Assembly: GCF_001905885.1 (NCBI RefSeq)
Contig: NZ_LIYH01000008.1
Location: 1-64,000, forward strand
Reading direction: 5' to 3'
DNA length: 64,000 bases
DNA from: Streptomyces sp. CB03234
Lineage (GTDB): Bacteria > Actinomycetota > Actinomycetes > Streptomycetales > Streptomycetaceae
Shown: piece by piece, positions 9,634-16,542 of the stretch
Position numbering within the stretch: the first letter of the stretch is position 1
Layout of the letters: every line of letters starts with the position of its first letter
The notes under the pieces: generated by a model
Databases searched by the model: none
Told to the model about the DNA's origin: nothing
What the model saw: only the letters and a program-made list of their open reading frames with translations
Made by a program: the position numbers and the translations under genes

Positions 9634-9646
9634 TGGAGCGCTCCCG
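9634..9646 (-). promoter_or_regulatory. Degenerate CebR-like box
   Basis: GGAGCGCTCC at 9635-9644 keeps the palindromic core of the CebR operator TGGGAGCGCTCCCA but has lost one outer base. It lies about 25 bp upstream of the CBM2 relic, as an operator for that gene would. Confidence 0.4.
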
Positions 9647-9657
9647 ATCAGCGAGAC

Positions 9658-9682
9658 GGGGCCCCGGCTAGGCCGGGGCCCC
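9658..9682 (-). terminator. Intrinsic terminator of the cellulase gene
   Basis: An 11-bp perfect GC stem (GGGGCCCCGGC, 9658-9668, with GCCGGGGCCCC, 9672-9682) and 3-base loop begin 8 bp after the cellulase stop codon. Confidence 0.8.
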
Positions 9683-9690
9683 GGCGAAGG

Positions 9691-11064
9691 TCAGCTGGTG
9701 GGGAAGGTGTCGGGGGTGCTGATCCGGCTCTTGAGCAGCGCCCCGGACTCGGTCAGCACGCCGCTGCTGCTGTAGTCCGTGCCGTTGCAGGTGCCGGGTT
9801 TGAAGGCGGCGCTGCCCTCATTGGCGTCGGAGTAGGTCCAGTTCGCGTAGCCGATCTTCAGCTGATCGAGCAGGTCCAGCCAGGCCGTGGTGCTCGCCCG
9901 GTCCACCGCTCCCCCGCCGGTGTAGGTCACCGTGCCGAACTCAGTGACGAACAGCGGCAGCTGGGAGGCCGCCCGGCTCACCGTGGCGCGGTAGTTGTCC
10001 TTGTGGCTCGCCGCGTAGAAGTGGAACGCGTACATGATGTTGGTGGCGTTGACGGGATTGTTGACGACCTCGCTCTCGTTGGAGCCGTCCGAGACTCCCA
10101 GCGAGGACCAGCCGCGGGTGCCGACGATGACGACGGCGTCCGGGTCGGCGGCCCGGATCACCGGGATGACCTGCTCGGCGTAGCTCTTGATGGCCGCCCA
10201 GCTCACGCCGTTGGGCTCATTGGCGATCTCGTAGATCACGTTCTTCTTGGCGGCGTTGCGGGCGGCGACGGACGCGAAGAACGTCTTCGCGCGGTCGAGG
10301 TTGTAGTTCGGGTCGCCCGGCGTCAGGGTGTGGAAGTCGATCATGGCGTACATGCCGCGCGCCTCGGCCATGTCGACGAGGTTGTTCACGCGGCTGGTGA
10401 AGCCCGCCGGGTCTGTCTCATAACCGCTCTCCTGCACATACATGGCGATGCGCAGCAGGTCCGACTTCCAGTTCGTCGCCAGCGCGTCCAGGGACGCGGC
10501 GTTGTAACACTTGTTGAACCACTGGATGCCGTGCGTGCTCATGCCCCGCAGTTGGATGGGGCGGTTGTACTGGTTGCACAGGTTCACGCCGCAGACGTGG
10601 AGCTGTCCGTTGATATCGACGGGGGTGCCGTTGCCCGGTGTGGGCGGGGGCTCCTCCTCGACGGAGCCCGTACAGGTGACGCCATTGAGCGTGAACGCCG
10701 TGGGCTTGGGGTTGGCGGCCGTGAAGGAGCCGGTGAATCCAAGGTCGGTGGCCGCGCCGGTGGCCAGAGTGCGGTTCCAGTCGACGCCGACGGCGGTGAC
10801 CGTGGAGCCGGATTGCGACCAGGTGGCGTTCCAGCCCTGGACGATCTTCTGTCCGGCGTCCGGCATGGTGAACTTGAGCGTCCATCCGTTGACGGGGGCG
10901 CCCAGGTTGGTGATCTTCACTCCGGCCTGGAAGCCGCCCTGCCACTGGTTGGTGATCGTGTAGTCGACCTTGCAGCCGGTGGCGGCCGCGGCCTGGGGGC
11001 CGGTCAGCGCGGTGAGGCCCAGGACCGTCGCACAGGTGGCCAGTAAGGCCAAAACGCGTTTCAT
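9691..11064 (-). CDS. Secreted cellulase: CBM2 plus glycoside hydrolase family 5
   Basis: 457 residues from ATG 11064, preceded by GAGGAGGAA. Order: signal peptide (MKRVLALLATCATVLGLTAL, cleaved near AAA-ATG), CBM2 (about 30-130, with NQWQGGFQAGVKITNLG and NGWTLKF), a Pro/Glu linker (EEEPPPTPG), then a GH5 endoglucanase domain. The GH5 acid/base is the Glu of EIANEPNG and the nucleophile is the Glu of LFVTEFG. It would hydrolyse internal beta-1,4 bonds of cellulose outside the cell. The upstream CebR box implies repression lifted by cello-oligosaccharides. It is intact in an otherwise decayed zone. Confidence 0.93.
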   Translation of the reverse strand: MKRVLALLATCATVLGLTALTGPQAAAATGCKVDYTITNQWQGGFQAGVKITNLGAPVNGWTLKFTMPDAGQKIVQGWNATWSQSGSTVTAVGVDWNRTLATGAATDLGFTGSFTAANPKPTAFTLNGVTCTGSVEEEPPPTPGNGTPVDINGQLHVCGVNLCNQYNRPIQLRGMSTHGIQWFNKCYNAASLDALATNWKSDLLRIAMYVQESGYETDPAGFTSRVNNLVDMAEARGMYAMIDFHTLTPGDPNYNLDRAKTFFASVAARNAAKKNVIYEIANEPNGVSWAAIKSYAEQVIPVIRAADPDAVVIVGTRGWSSLGVSDGSNESEVVNNPVNATNIMYAFHFYAASHKDNYRATVSRAASQLPLFVTEFGTVTYTGGGAVDRASTTAWLDLLDQLKIGYANWTYSDANEGSAAFKPGTCNGTDYSSSGVLTESGALLKSRISTPDTFPTS

Positions 11065-11099
11065 GGCGTTCCTCCTCGTATGAAGTGGACACAGCATGA

Positions 11100-11113
11100 T
11101 GGGAGCGCTCCCA
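11100..11113. promoter_or_regulatory. CebR operator
   Basis: TGGGAGCGCTCCCA is a perfect 14-bp palindrome identical to the consensus for the LacI-family cellulose-utilisation repressor CebR, 36 bp upstream of the cellulase start. The repressor gene is not in this window. Confidence 0.92.
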
Positions 11114-11658
11114 AAGCCCATCGGCCCGAGACCGTACACCGGCGCGTCGATGCGCGTATAGGCATTCGACAGTCGAAAGATGCGGTGGTGCGGTGACCGC
11201 TGCTCAGACGGACGTCCCGGAGCCGGAACGCCGGTGCGAAACGTGGACGGGATGCCCTCCAGCAGCCGGCGGTGGTCCCGGGGCCGGCCCGACCGGTGAG
11301 ATCACTGCCCACGTGGCATCAGAGATCCCCCTCTCACGGCCGGGCCAAGACGCCCGTGCTGCGGGCCGCGCCGCGTAGTGACTGTCTGCCGCGGCCTGGT
11401 GTGCTGCTGCGCCACGGCCAAGGCCGGCGTAACGGTCGCCATTGGTGGGCAGGCTCGTAAGGCCAGAATGTGCCGCAGTCGTTTTCAGCCACACCTCTAC
11501 CCTGTGGCCGAATTCGGGTGCATCCTGTGCTCACGGCACTCGAGTCCCCGTCGGGTAGCCGTGTCGGCCCCGCCCCGGGTCCCCGCTTGGGCGAGGCCGC
11601 GCCGCCTCCCGGCTCCCCGCGGGAGGCCAGGCGCATGCCCCAAACGACCGGAGGCCTG
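11114..11658. other. Intergenic region, no supported gene
   Basis: This stretch includes the upstream side of the cellulase promoter. On the minus strand near 11310-11350 the reading ISDATWAVISPV resembles the start of an IS5-type transposase but dissolves at once. No other interpretable content. Confidence 0.35.
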
Positions 11659-11838
11659 ATGCCGAACGAGGACCGCGCCAGGGCCCTGCCTCTCTCACAT
11701 CTCCCCACTGCCCACGCGACGACCACTGCCACTGAGCTGTCCCTGACGGACGAGGAACTGCTGGAAAGGTACCCGGCCGTCAGAGGGGTTGCGGAACGCT
11801 GGACCGTACTCGCGAGGGAATTGAGAGAATCCGGCTGA
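11659..11838 (+). CDS. Small hypothetical protein
   Basis: 59 residues (starts MPNEDRARAL, ends ARELRESG) from ATG 11659 with GGAGG 5 bases upstream. An N-terminal disordered, Thr/Ala-rich part is followed by one or two acidic amphipathic helices (SLTDEELLERYPAVRGVAER). No family recognised; it could be a small regulator or a remnant. The ribosome-binding site and GC-rich third positions favour a real gene. Confidence 0.5.
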   Translation: MPNEDRARALPLSHLPTAHATTTATELSLTDEELLERYPAVRGVAERWTVLARELRESG

Positions 11839-11949
11839 TAGCTGCGCGTCCTTCGTGACCAGCGCCGTCCTGGGACGATGATCTGCAGGGTCTCGCCACT
11901 CGGGCCTGCCGGACTGCGGCCCTGCACGATCCACAGGGACAGCATGCGA

Positions 11950-12191
11950 TCAGCCGGTGGATGAATACGAGGTGACGGCCTCGTCCTTGATCTCTTCCGG
12001 GTCCCGGTAGCGGCCCGCACACATCCGGCGCGGATCAGGGCGAGTCGTACTCAGCGATGCTGTCGGGTTTGGGCTGGTCAACGAGCAGATCAGCGGCATC
12101 CATCAGTGGACGCAACCCTTCCGGGTCGTCCTTGAGGAACCGCGCGGCCGCGTCGATCGCGATTCCATCCCAGGGTGATCGCGTACGTCAA
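11950..12191 (-). pseudogene. RelE-family toxin relic
   Basis: Joining frames from TTG 12191 restores a RelE/ParE-type mRNA-interferase: MTYAIT, then WDGIAIDAAARFLKDDPEG and LRPLMDAADLLVDQPKP, then SIAEYDSP. After a stop, RRMCAGRYR and EIKDEAVT follow, and finally FIH. At least three indels are needed: one extra C near 12174, extra bases around the CCCTGATCC at the stop, and a lost base in the last strand. The Arg of the GRYR motif survives. No antitoxin gene was found; upstream only a 19-codon frame (MKMWIPHGEVRTRLGPKRP) is seen. Confidence 0.72.
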
Positions 12192-12332
12192 GGACGCTTC
12201 GGACCGAGCCGGGTGCGCACCTCGCCATGCGGAATCCACATCTTCATGCCTCTTTCCAGGGCCGTACGCCCCGGCGGGCAGAGCGCGGGATCTCGACAGC
12301 CTTGGCCGGCAGGCCTCTGCAGGGATGCCTGC

Positions 12333-13064
12333 TCAGGAGAGGGCGGTCGGTTTGCGAGGCGGCGGGACGGCCCGGAGCAGCTCCCACAGGGGACGCGAGC
12401 CGGACGCCCACACTCCGAGGGTGTGGCGGTCGACCACGTGCAGCCGCTGCTGCTTGGCGAAGACCACCGCCGGTGCGGTGACCCTGCCGTTGGTCACGAT
12501 CACCGCGACATCGGCGCCGTGGACCTGGCGGGCGGTGCCGTTGAGCACCTGGAGATGCGGAGTGCCCACCGGGGAGCCGGCGAGCCCGTTGCGGCGGTGC
12601 TTGCATTGGATCACCCAGCGACGCCCGTAGGGGTCAGTGGCTTTCACGTCCGCGCCCAGATCTCCCCCGCCGCCCACCCGGGCCGCGTCCGTGCAGCCGT
12701 CACGGCGCATCAGGTCCCGTACCGCGTCTTCGAACCGGGTGTGGTGCAGGGCGTCCAGCTGGGACAGCCCGTAGCGCAGGCCCTGCGCGCGGACCGCTTC
12801 CCACCGCGCTCTCTGCTGCTTCTGGTAGAGCCGGCCGCCGCCGGCCAGCCCCGCGAGCGTGCCGGGGACGATCAGGACCCACCAGTGGGCCAGCAGCCAG
12901 TTGACGAGGGCCACCACCAGGCCGACGGCCAGGCCCACGGCCACGAGAAGGCCGATCAGCCGGTCATCTGCACGCTGTCGCCGCTTGCCCGGCCTTCGGG
13001 TGCGCCCCCGCGCCGGCGGGCGCCTGGTCGCCGGCACCCGTCCCTTGCGTGGGCGGGTGCTCAT
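12333..13064 (-). CDS. Membrane-anchored Mrr-like restriction endonuclease
   Basis: 243 residues from ATG 13064. A basic N-terminus (MSTRPRKGRVPATRRPPARG) leads into two hydrophobic helices (LIGLLVAVGLAVGLVVALV and WWVLIVPGTLAGLAGGG). A Mrr-catalytic domain follows: FEDAVRDLMRRDGC, GGGGDLGADVKATDPYGRRWVIQCKHRR and VIVTNGRVTAPAVVFAKQQRLHVVDR. The D-(x)n-Q-x-K core of PD-(D/E)xK nucleases is present (GADVK...VIQCK). Mrr enzymes cut modified foreign DNA; the membrane anchor suggests action near the envelope or DNA entry. Its start overlaps the stop of the upstream small membrane gene. Confidence 0.85.
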   Translation of the reverse strand: MSTRPRKGRVPATRRPPARGRTRRPGKRRQRADDRLIGLLVAVGLAVGLVVALVNWLLAHWWVLIVPGTLAGLAGGGRLYQKQQRARWEAVRAQGLRYGLSQLDALHHTRFEDAVRDLMRRDGCTDAARVGGGGDLGADVKATDPYGRRWVIQCKHRRNGLAGSPVGTPHLQVLNGTARQVHGADVAVIVTNGRVTAPAVVFAKQQRLHVVDRHTLGVWASGSRPLWELLRAVPPPRKPTALS

Positions 13065-13270
13065 CGGCTGGCCTGGGTGACGCCGGTCGCGAGCTGCCCC
13101 AGAATGTTCGCGATTCCCTCGCCCACTCCAGTGGGAGCGATCAGGACACCCAACGCCAGGACGATGACGACGGTCAGCTTCTCGTCGACGCGGCTGCGGG
13201 CCTCCGTACGCCGCCGCAGCCGCAAGACGACGATGACTGCGAGCAGCACCGCCACGTTGATGGTCAGCAA
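13061..13270 (-). CDS. Small membrane protein, partner of the Mrr-like nuclease
   Basis: 69 residues from TTG 13270, chosen because GGGGGAGG precedes it by about 9 bases. It has two hydrophobic helices (INVAVLLAVIVVLRL and LTVVIVLALGVLIAPTG) separated by a charged loop (RRRTEARSRVDEK), and it ends GQLATGVTQASR. Its stop overlaps the nuclease start (ATGA), so the two are translationally coupled. I recall similar pairs in actinobacterial genomes, sometimes on integrative elements; the function is not established. Confidence 0.7.
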   Translation of the reverse strand: MLTINVAVLLAVIVVLRLRRRTEARSRVDEKLTVVIVLALGVLIAPTGVGEGIANILGQLATGVTQASR

Positions 13271-13422
13271 CCGTCCAGACCTCCCCCACGACCGGCCATC
13301 ACCACCCGGGTGGCAGTGCGCCACCCGCGCCTTCTTATGTAGCCGCACCTCAGTGCTGTCGGGCGCCAGTTGCCGACGAATGGCACAAAGCAATCGCACT
13401 TGGCCGGATACCGCGCGGCGGA

Positions 13423-13640
13423 TCAGTCGTGGACGTGCACGGCGACGTACAGGTCTCCCGGCACTCCGCCATTGCTGCCCTCGGGCCGCCGAGCGCTCGG
13501 ACCCGGATCCGCTGTCCGTTCCTGATGCCCGCGTGAACGTGAAGCGCATCGGAATGATCGCGCCGTCTGCGACGGCGTCCGGGCGGGAGGCGCGCAGCGG
13601 CGCGGGCTGCTCCTTGAGGGTCTGGTCGACCAGGTGTCAG
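13423..13640 (-). pseudogene. DnaJ C-terminal domain relic
   Basis: On the minus strand AGIRNGQRIRVRALGG, then after a frameshift GGVPGDLYVAVHVHD and a stop, match the closing part of DnaJ/CbpA proteins (PAGVKDGQRIRL...GGPPGDLYVVVHV). The J-domain and central part are missing. Confidence 0.6.
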
Positions 13641-13768
13641 GAGGTGCCGGGCCCTGATGAGACCTCCGCCCAGTGGTGCAGCGGGACCTCCTCAGTCGTT
13701 CAGTAGCCCCCGATGTCCTGAACATGCTCGCAGTAGGTGCACTGGATGGCGCACGGATGGGATGCCAG

Positions 13769-13996
13769 GTGATCGACTACGACAGCGAGGCCCGGGACTA
13801 CGACACTTCCCGAGGCGGCGAACCGCGAGCGCAGGCGTCGGCGGACGCCTTGGAGCAGTTGCTGCCGCAAGGTCCCTGTACGATCCTGGACATCGCGTGT
13901 GGCACGGGCATCGTGACCAGGCGAGCCGACGGCTCTCTGTGCTACCGGACCAGGACGCGCCGCGCCCGGGCCCGTTGTATCGCCTCATCGCCCTGA
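13769..13996 (+). pseudogene. SAM-dependent methyltransferase, N-terminal fragment
   Basis: From GTG 13769: VIDYDSEARDYDTSRGGEPR, then the motif I sequence ILDIACGTGIVT that binds S-adenosylmethionine. After about 60 residues the similarity ends and a stop follows, against the usual 200-260 residues. The substrate cannot be inferred. Confidence 0.65.
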
Positions 13997-14062
13997 AGGC
14001 GTGACACTCCACCGCTTGCCGGGAGGGGAACTCTCCGGACGCGGACGCAGCCTTCGTCATCG

Positions 14063-14092
14063 CCGGGCACGGAGCCGGGCACGGAGCCGGGC
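14063..14092. repeat. Short 12-bp tandem repeat
   Basis: CCGGGCACGGAG is repeated 2.5 times without interruption. No function inferred. Confidence 0.6.
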
Positions 14093-14127
14093 CCGCCGGA
14101 GGCCACATGCACCCACCGCGCTGCCGG

Positions 14128-14153
14128 CGGTGGCCCGGGGGCCCGGGCCACCG
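14128..14153. terminator. Strong GC hairpin, possible terminator
   Basis: A 12-bp perfect stem (14128-14139 with 14142-14153, core TGGCCCGGG/CCCGGGCCA) lies about 100 bp beyond the stop of the small secreted protein gene at 14256. There is no U-tract. Confidence 0.5.
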
Positions 14154-14255
14154 GTGGTGGGCGAGCCGCAGGCCCAGCAGGCGGCACCGCCGACGCCCCG
14201 GCACGTGTTCCGTCATTCATGACAGCCCGGCCAGGCGGGCCCGATCACCTCGTGG

Positions 14256-14531
14256 CTACGAATCGGTGTCCACGTACAGCCCCCAGGCACCGCGGCTGGA
14301 GCTCCACGCGCAGTACCAGTAGCTGTAGGCGGAGTTGGCTCCATCGGCCTCGCACCGCGCCAGGCTGGAGTACCAGCCGACGCGGACGATGGCGGAGATG
14401 CTGATCGGTGCGGCTGCCGTCGTGTTGCTGTCGACAGGTGCGGGAGCGGCCTGCGCGGGAGCGGCCAGGCCGCCCAGCACAAGCGCGGACCCAAGGGCCG
14501 CACTACCAGCGAGGACATTGCGCATACGCAT
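14256..14531 (-). CDS. Small secreted protein with one disulfide
   Basis: 91 residues from ATG 14531 (GAAGGA 6 bases upstream). It has a classical signal peptide (MRMRNVLAGSAALGSALVLGG, cleaved near AQA-APA) and a mature part of about 60 residues rich in Ser, Trp and Tyr with exactly two Cys (ARCEADG and YWYCAW), likely disulfide-bonded. No enzyme motif. Single-gene unit; function unknown. Confidence 0.75.
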   Translation of the reverse strand: MRMRNVLAGSAALGSALVLGGLAAPAQAAPAPVDSNTTAAAPISISAIVRVGWYSSLARCEADGANSAYSYWYCAWSSSRGAWGLYVDTDS

Positions 14532-14691
14532 AACTCATCCTTCTCTCTCGACGGATGGACTCTCGCATCTCCACGGGCTGATGCCGGACATGCTTCGAAA
14601 CCCGTGAACGCGTTCGATCGGCGCGGGCACAAGAGCACTGCCCGATCGCGGTCGATGTCCCGGATGCCGAGAGCGAGAGTTCCCGGCCTTG

Positions 14692-15690
14692 TCATTCCGC
14701 GCAGGGCTGTTGACGATGCGCGCACACCTCGAGCGTCAGGTTTCTGTAGTCCCGCGGCGGTATCGCGTAGGTGGCCCGGAACAGGCGGCTGAAGTGTGCC
14801 GGGTCGGTGAAACCCCATCGGGCGGCGATGGCCTGGACCGGGTGGGCGTGGAGGTGCGGGTTGGTCAGGTCGAGGCGGCAGCGTTCCAGGCGGCGGTGGC
14901 GTATCCAGGCCGCCGGCGATGTGTCGTCCTCGGCGAACATCTGCTGGAGGTGGCGCAGCGAGATGTGGTGGGCGTCGGCGATCATCTGGGGCGTCATGGC
15001 CGGATCGGCGAGGCGCTCTTCGACGAATGCGCTGATCCGGGCCCGTAGGGCGGTCCTGCGGGCCTCTGGGCTCAGCGCTGCCTCGGCCTCCAGGCACCGG
15101 GCGATGACGGATGCCAGGAGGTCCACGGTGACCGAGGCAAGAATGAGGATGTCGGCCGCGGTGAACTCGGTGGCGCGTGCGCCGATGTCGGCCAGCCAGC
15201 GGCCGAACACCGCGCCCATACCGCGGTGCCCGCTGATCGGGACAGCGACCAGGTGCTGCACCGTCTTCTCCGGCAGCGGCAGCAGCCCGCGAGGACACTG
15301 CACCGTCACATGCGACCAACTGTCCGGATGGGCGTGGACATCGCCGTGGAAGGGACGCCTGCTGTCCAGCACCATCAGGTCACCTGTGCGCAGCGCCGTG
15401 TCACCCCCGGCAGGGACATAGTGCCCCTTCCGCCGCGGAAGTAGTTGATCTGATACACCTCGGGATCGGACTGCCGTACCAGCTTCGCTGTCCGCACGAC
15501 CTCCAGATACGGGTAGGCAAGCACGGAGACCTGTAACTCCCCAGGTCCAGGACACGCATCTTCGCGCGGAAGTCGTCCTGGTCGTTGCTGCGCAACCGAT
15601 TGCGCATATGCGAACGGCTCGTCACCTCCTCCCACGGCCGAACCGCTCCGGCGCTGCCGCGACCTCCGTGCTGAACTCCGTCACCAGCAT
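14692..15690 (-). pseudogene. AraC-family regulator with three frameshifts
   Basis: The reconstructed protein of about 330 residues starts MLVTEFSTEVAAAPERFG at 15690. It continues in a second frame (WEEVTSRSHMRN through FRAKMRVLDLG), in a third (ELQVSVLAYPYLEVVRTAK through NYFRGGRGTMSL), and then in the frame of the C-terminal 260 residues (AGGDTALRTGDLMVLDS). The architecture is an AraC-binding-like N-domain and a double HTH C-domain (PQMIADAHHISLRHLQQMF; PVQAIAARWGFTDPAHFSRLF). Each break is fixed by adding one base: near 15636 (CCGTGGG), near 15542 (GGGG) and near 15415 (CTGCCGGGGG). It lies just upstream of the RiPP operon, so it may be a lost regulator of it. Confidence 0.8.
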
Positions 15691-16224
15691 TCTCGGCCCC
15701 CGTATCCCATCCCCCGCGGCTACGCACGTGGCAGGGGTGACGTGCACGGTCCAGTAGCAATTCAGGCAACACCGCCCCACACTTCCTCGCAGGCGTCCCG
15801 CCAGGACGCATGGAGCTTCAGAAGCGGTCCCGAGGACAGGCGGTACCTGTCCGTCGACGCGTTCGGCGGCCGCGGGTACGTGCCGTTCGAGACCACCGGT
15901 CTCAACTCCGGCCGATGGACGGCGTCCAGGGACTACGACCTGCCTTCCGGTCCACGGCACGGCAGCGTGACGCCGGTCACCCGGGCGGGCCAGCCGCCCG
16001 GTCCCATGGCCGGAACCAGCTCCGTCGCGTGCTGGTCGAGGGTGACCACGCGTGAGGGGCTGCACCAGTTCGGTCTTCTCGCCGCAGCGCCCCGACCGGG
16101 CGCCTGACGCCCGGCGTGCCTTGTCACGCCGCTGCCGAGGCCCGTTCCCCATCCGGCCAACGTGACTGCTGTGGCAGTGATTGCCAGCAGCCTCTTTCCC
16201 ACCCGACCGCCCACCCAAGCCCTC
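15691..16224. other. Gene-poor stretch before the RiPP operon
   Basis: No intact gene. On the plus strand about 15810-15990 reads YLSVDAFGGRGYVPFETTGL, then NSGRWTASRDYDLPSGPRHG. This looks like a real protein segment, perhaps from a secreted hydrolase, but has no start or family I can name. Confidence 0.35.
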
Positions 16225-16247
16225 TTATTGCGACAATGTGGCAATAA
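16225..16247. promoter_or_regulatory. Inverted repeat upstream of the RiPP precursor (candidate operator)
   Basis: Perfect 7-bp arms TTATTGC and GCAATAA flank a 9-base spacer, in an AT-rich island about 90 bp before the precursor start. It is the only clear regulator-binding palindrome before the operon; no intact regulator gene is adjacent. Confidence 0.55.
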
Positions 16248-16338
16248 CTAAATCCTTGCAGAAGTTCACGCTCGTAGGCCAGAGTGAGGCCCAAGGGCCC
16301 CGCACGGGGGACCTCCCTACGGATTGAGGAGGTGCAAC

Positions 16339-16428
16339 ATGCAGTACTCCAACGAGGAGCTGGCTGAGGTCTTCGAGGTCGAGGAGATCGACGAGGAGAC
16401 CGTGGTGAGCGTGGCCCACCACACCTGA
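16339..16428 (+). CDS. RiPP precursor peptide of the YcaO/TfuA cluster
   Basis: A 29-residue peptide from ATG 16339 with GAGGAGG 6 bases upstream. It starts MQYSNEELAEVFEVEEIDEE, an acidic amphipathic leader of the kind bound by modifying enzymes, and ends TVVSVAHHT, the likely core. There is no Cys and only one core Ser, so lanthionine or AviCys rings are impossible. From memory, thioviridamide-type cores end TVAFHC, so the VA-x-H pattern is shared. With YcaO and TfuA downstream the core is expected to gain backbone thioamides. The leader/core boundary is inferred; no protease gene is nearby. Confidence 0.85.
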   Translation: MQYSNEELAEVFEVEEIDEETVVSVAHHT

Positions 16429-16448
16429 TCGGCCCTGCCGACATGAAC

Positions 16449-16524
16449 GGGGCGCGGGGTGGCGGTCTCGTCCGGCCGAAACCGTTCCGGTCCGCGGGCT
16501 CCGCCCCGCGCCCATCACGTTTTT
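16449..16524 (+). terminator. Attenuator-like hairpin between precursor and ycaO
   Basis: GGGCGCGGGG (16450-16459) pairs with CCCCGCGCCC (16504-16513) around an inner CCGG/CCGG hairpin, and a T-run follows at 16520-16524. Such a leaky terminator would give more precursor mRNA than enzyme mRNA, as in many RiPP operons. Confidence 0.65.
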
Positions 16525-16542
16525 GAAACGGGAGAGTTGCAC

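Noticed and set aside
9421..11046. Long plus-strand open frame of 541 codons
   Set aside because: It is the antisense shadow of the cellulase gene; the minus strand has signal peptide, CBM2, GH5 motifs, RBS, operator and terminator.
14063..14092. Tandem 12-bp repeat as a possible iteron or minisatellite
   Set aside because: Only 2.5 copies and no replication genes nearby.
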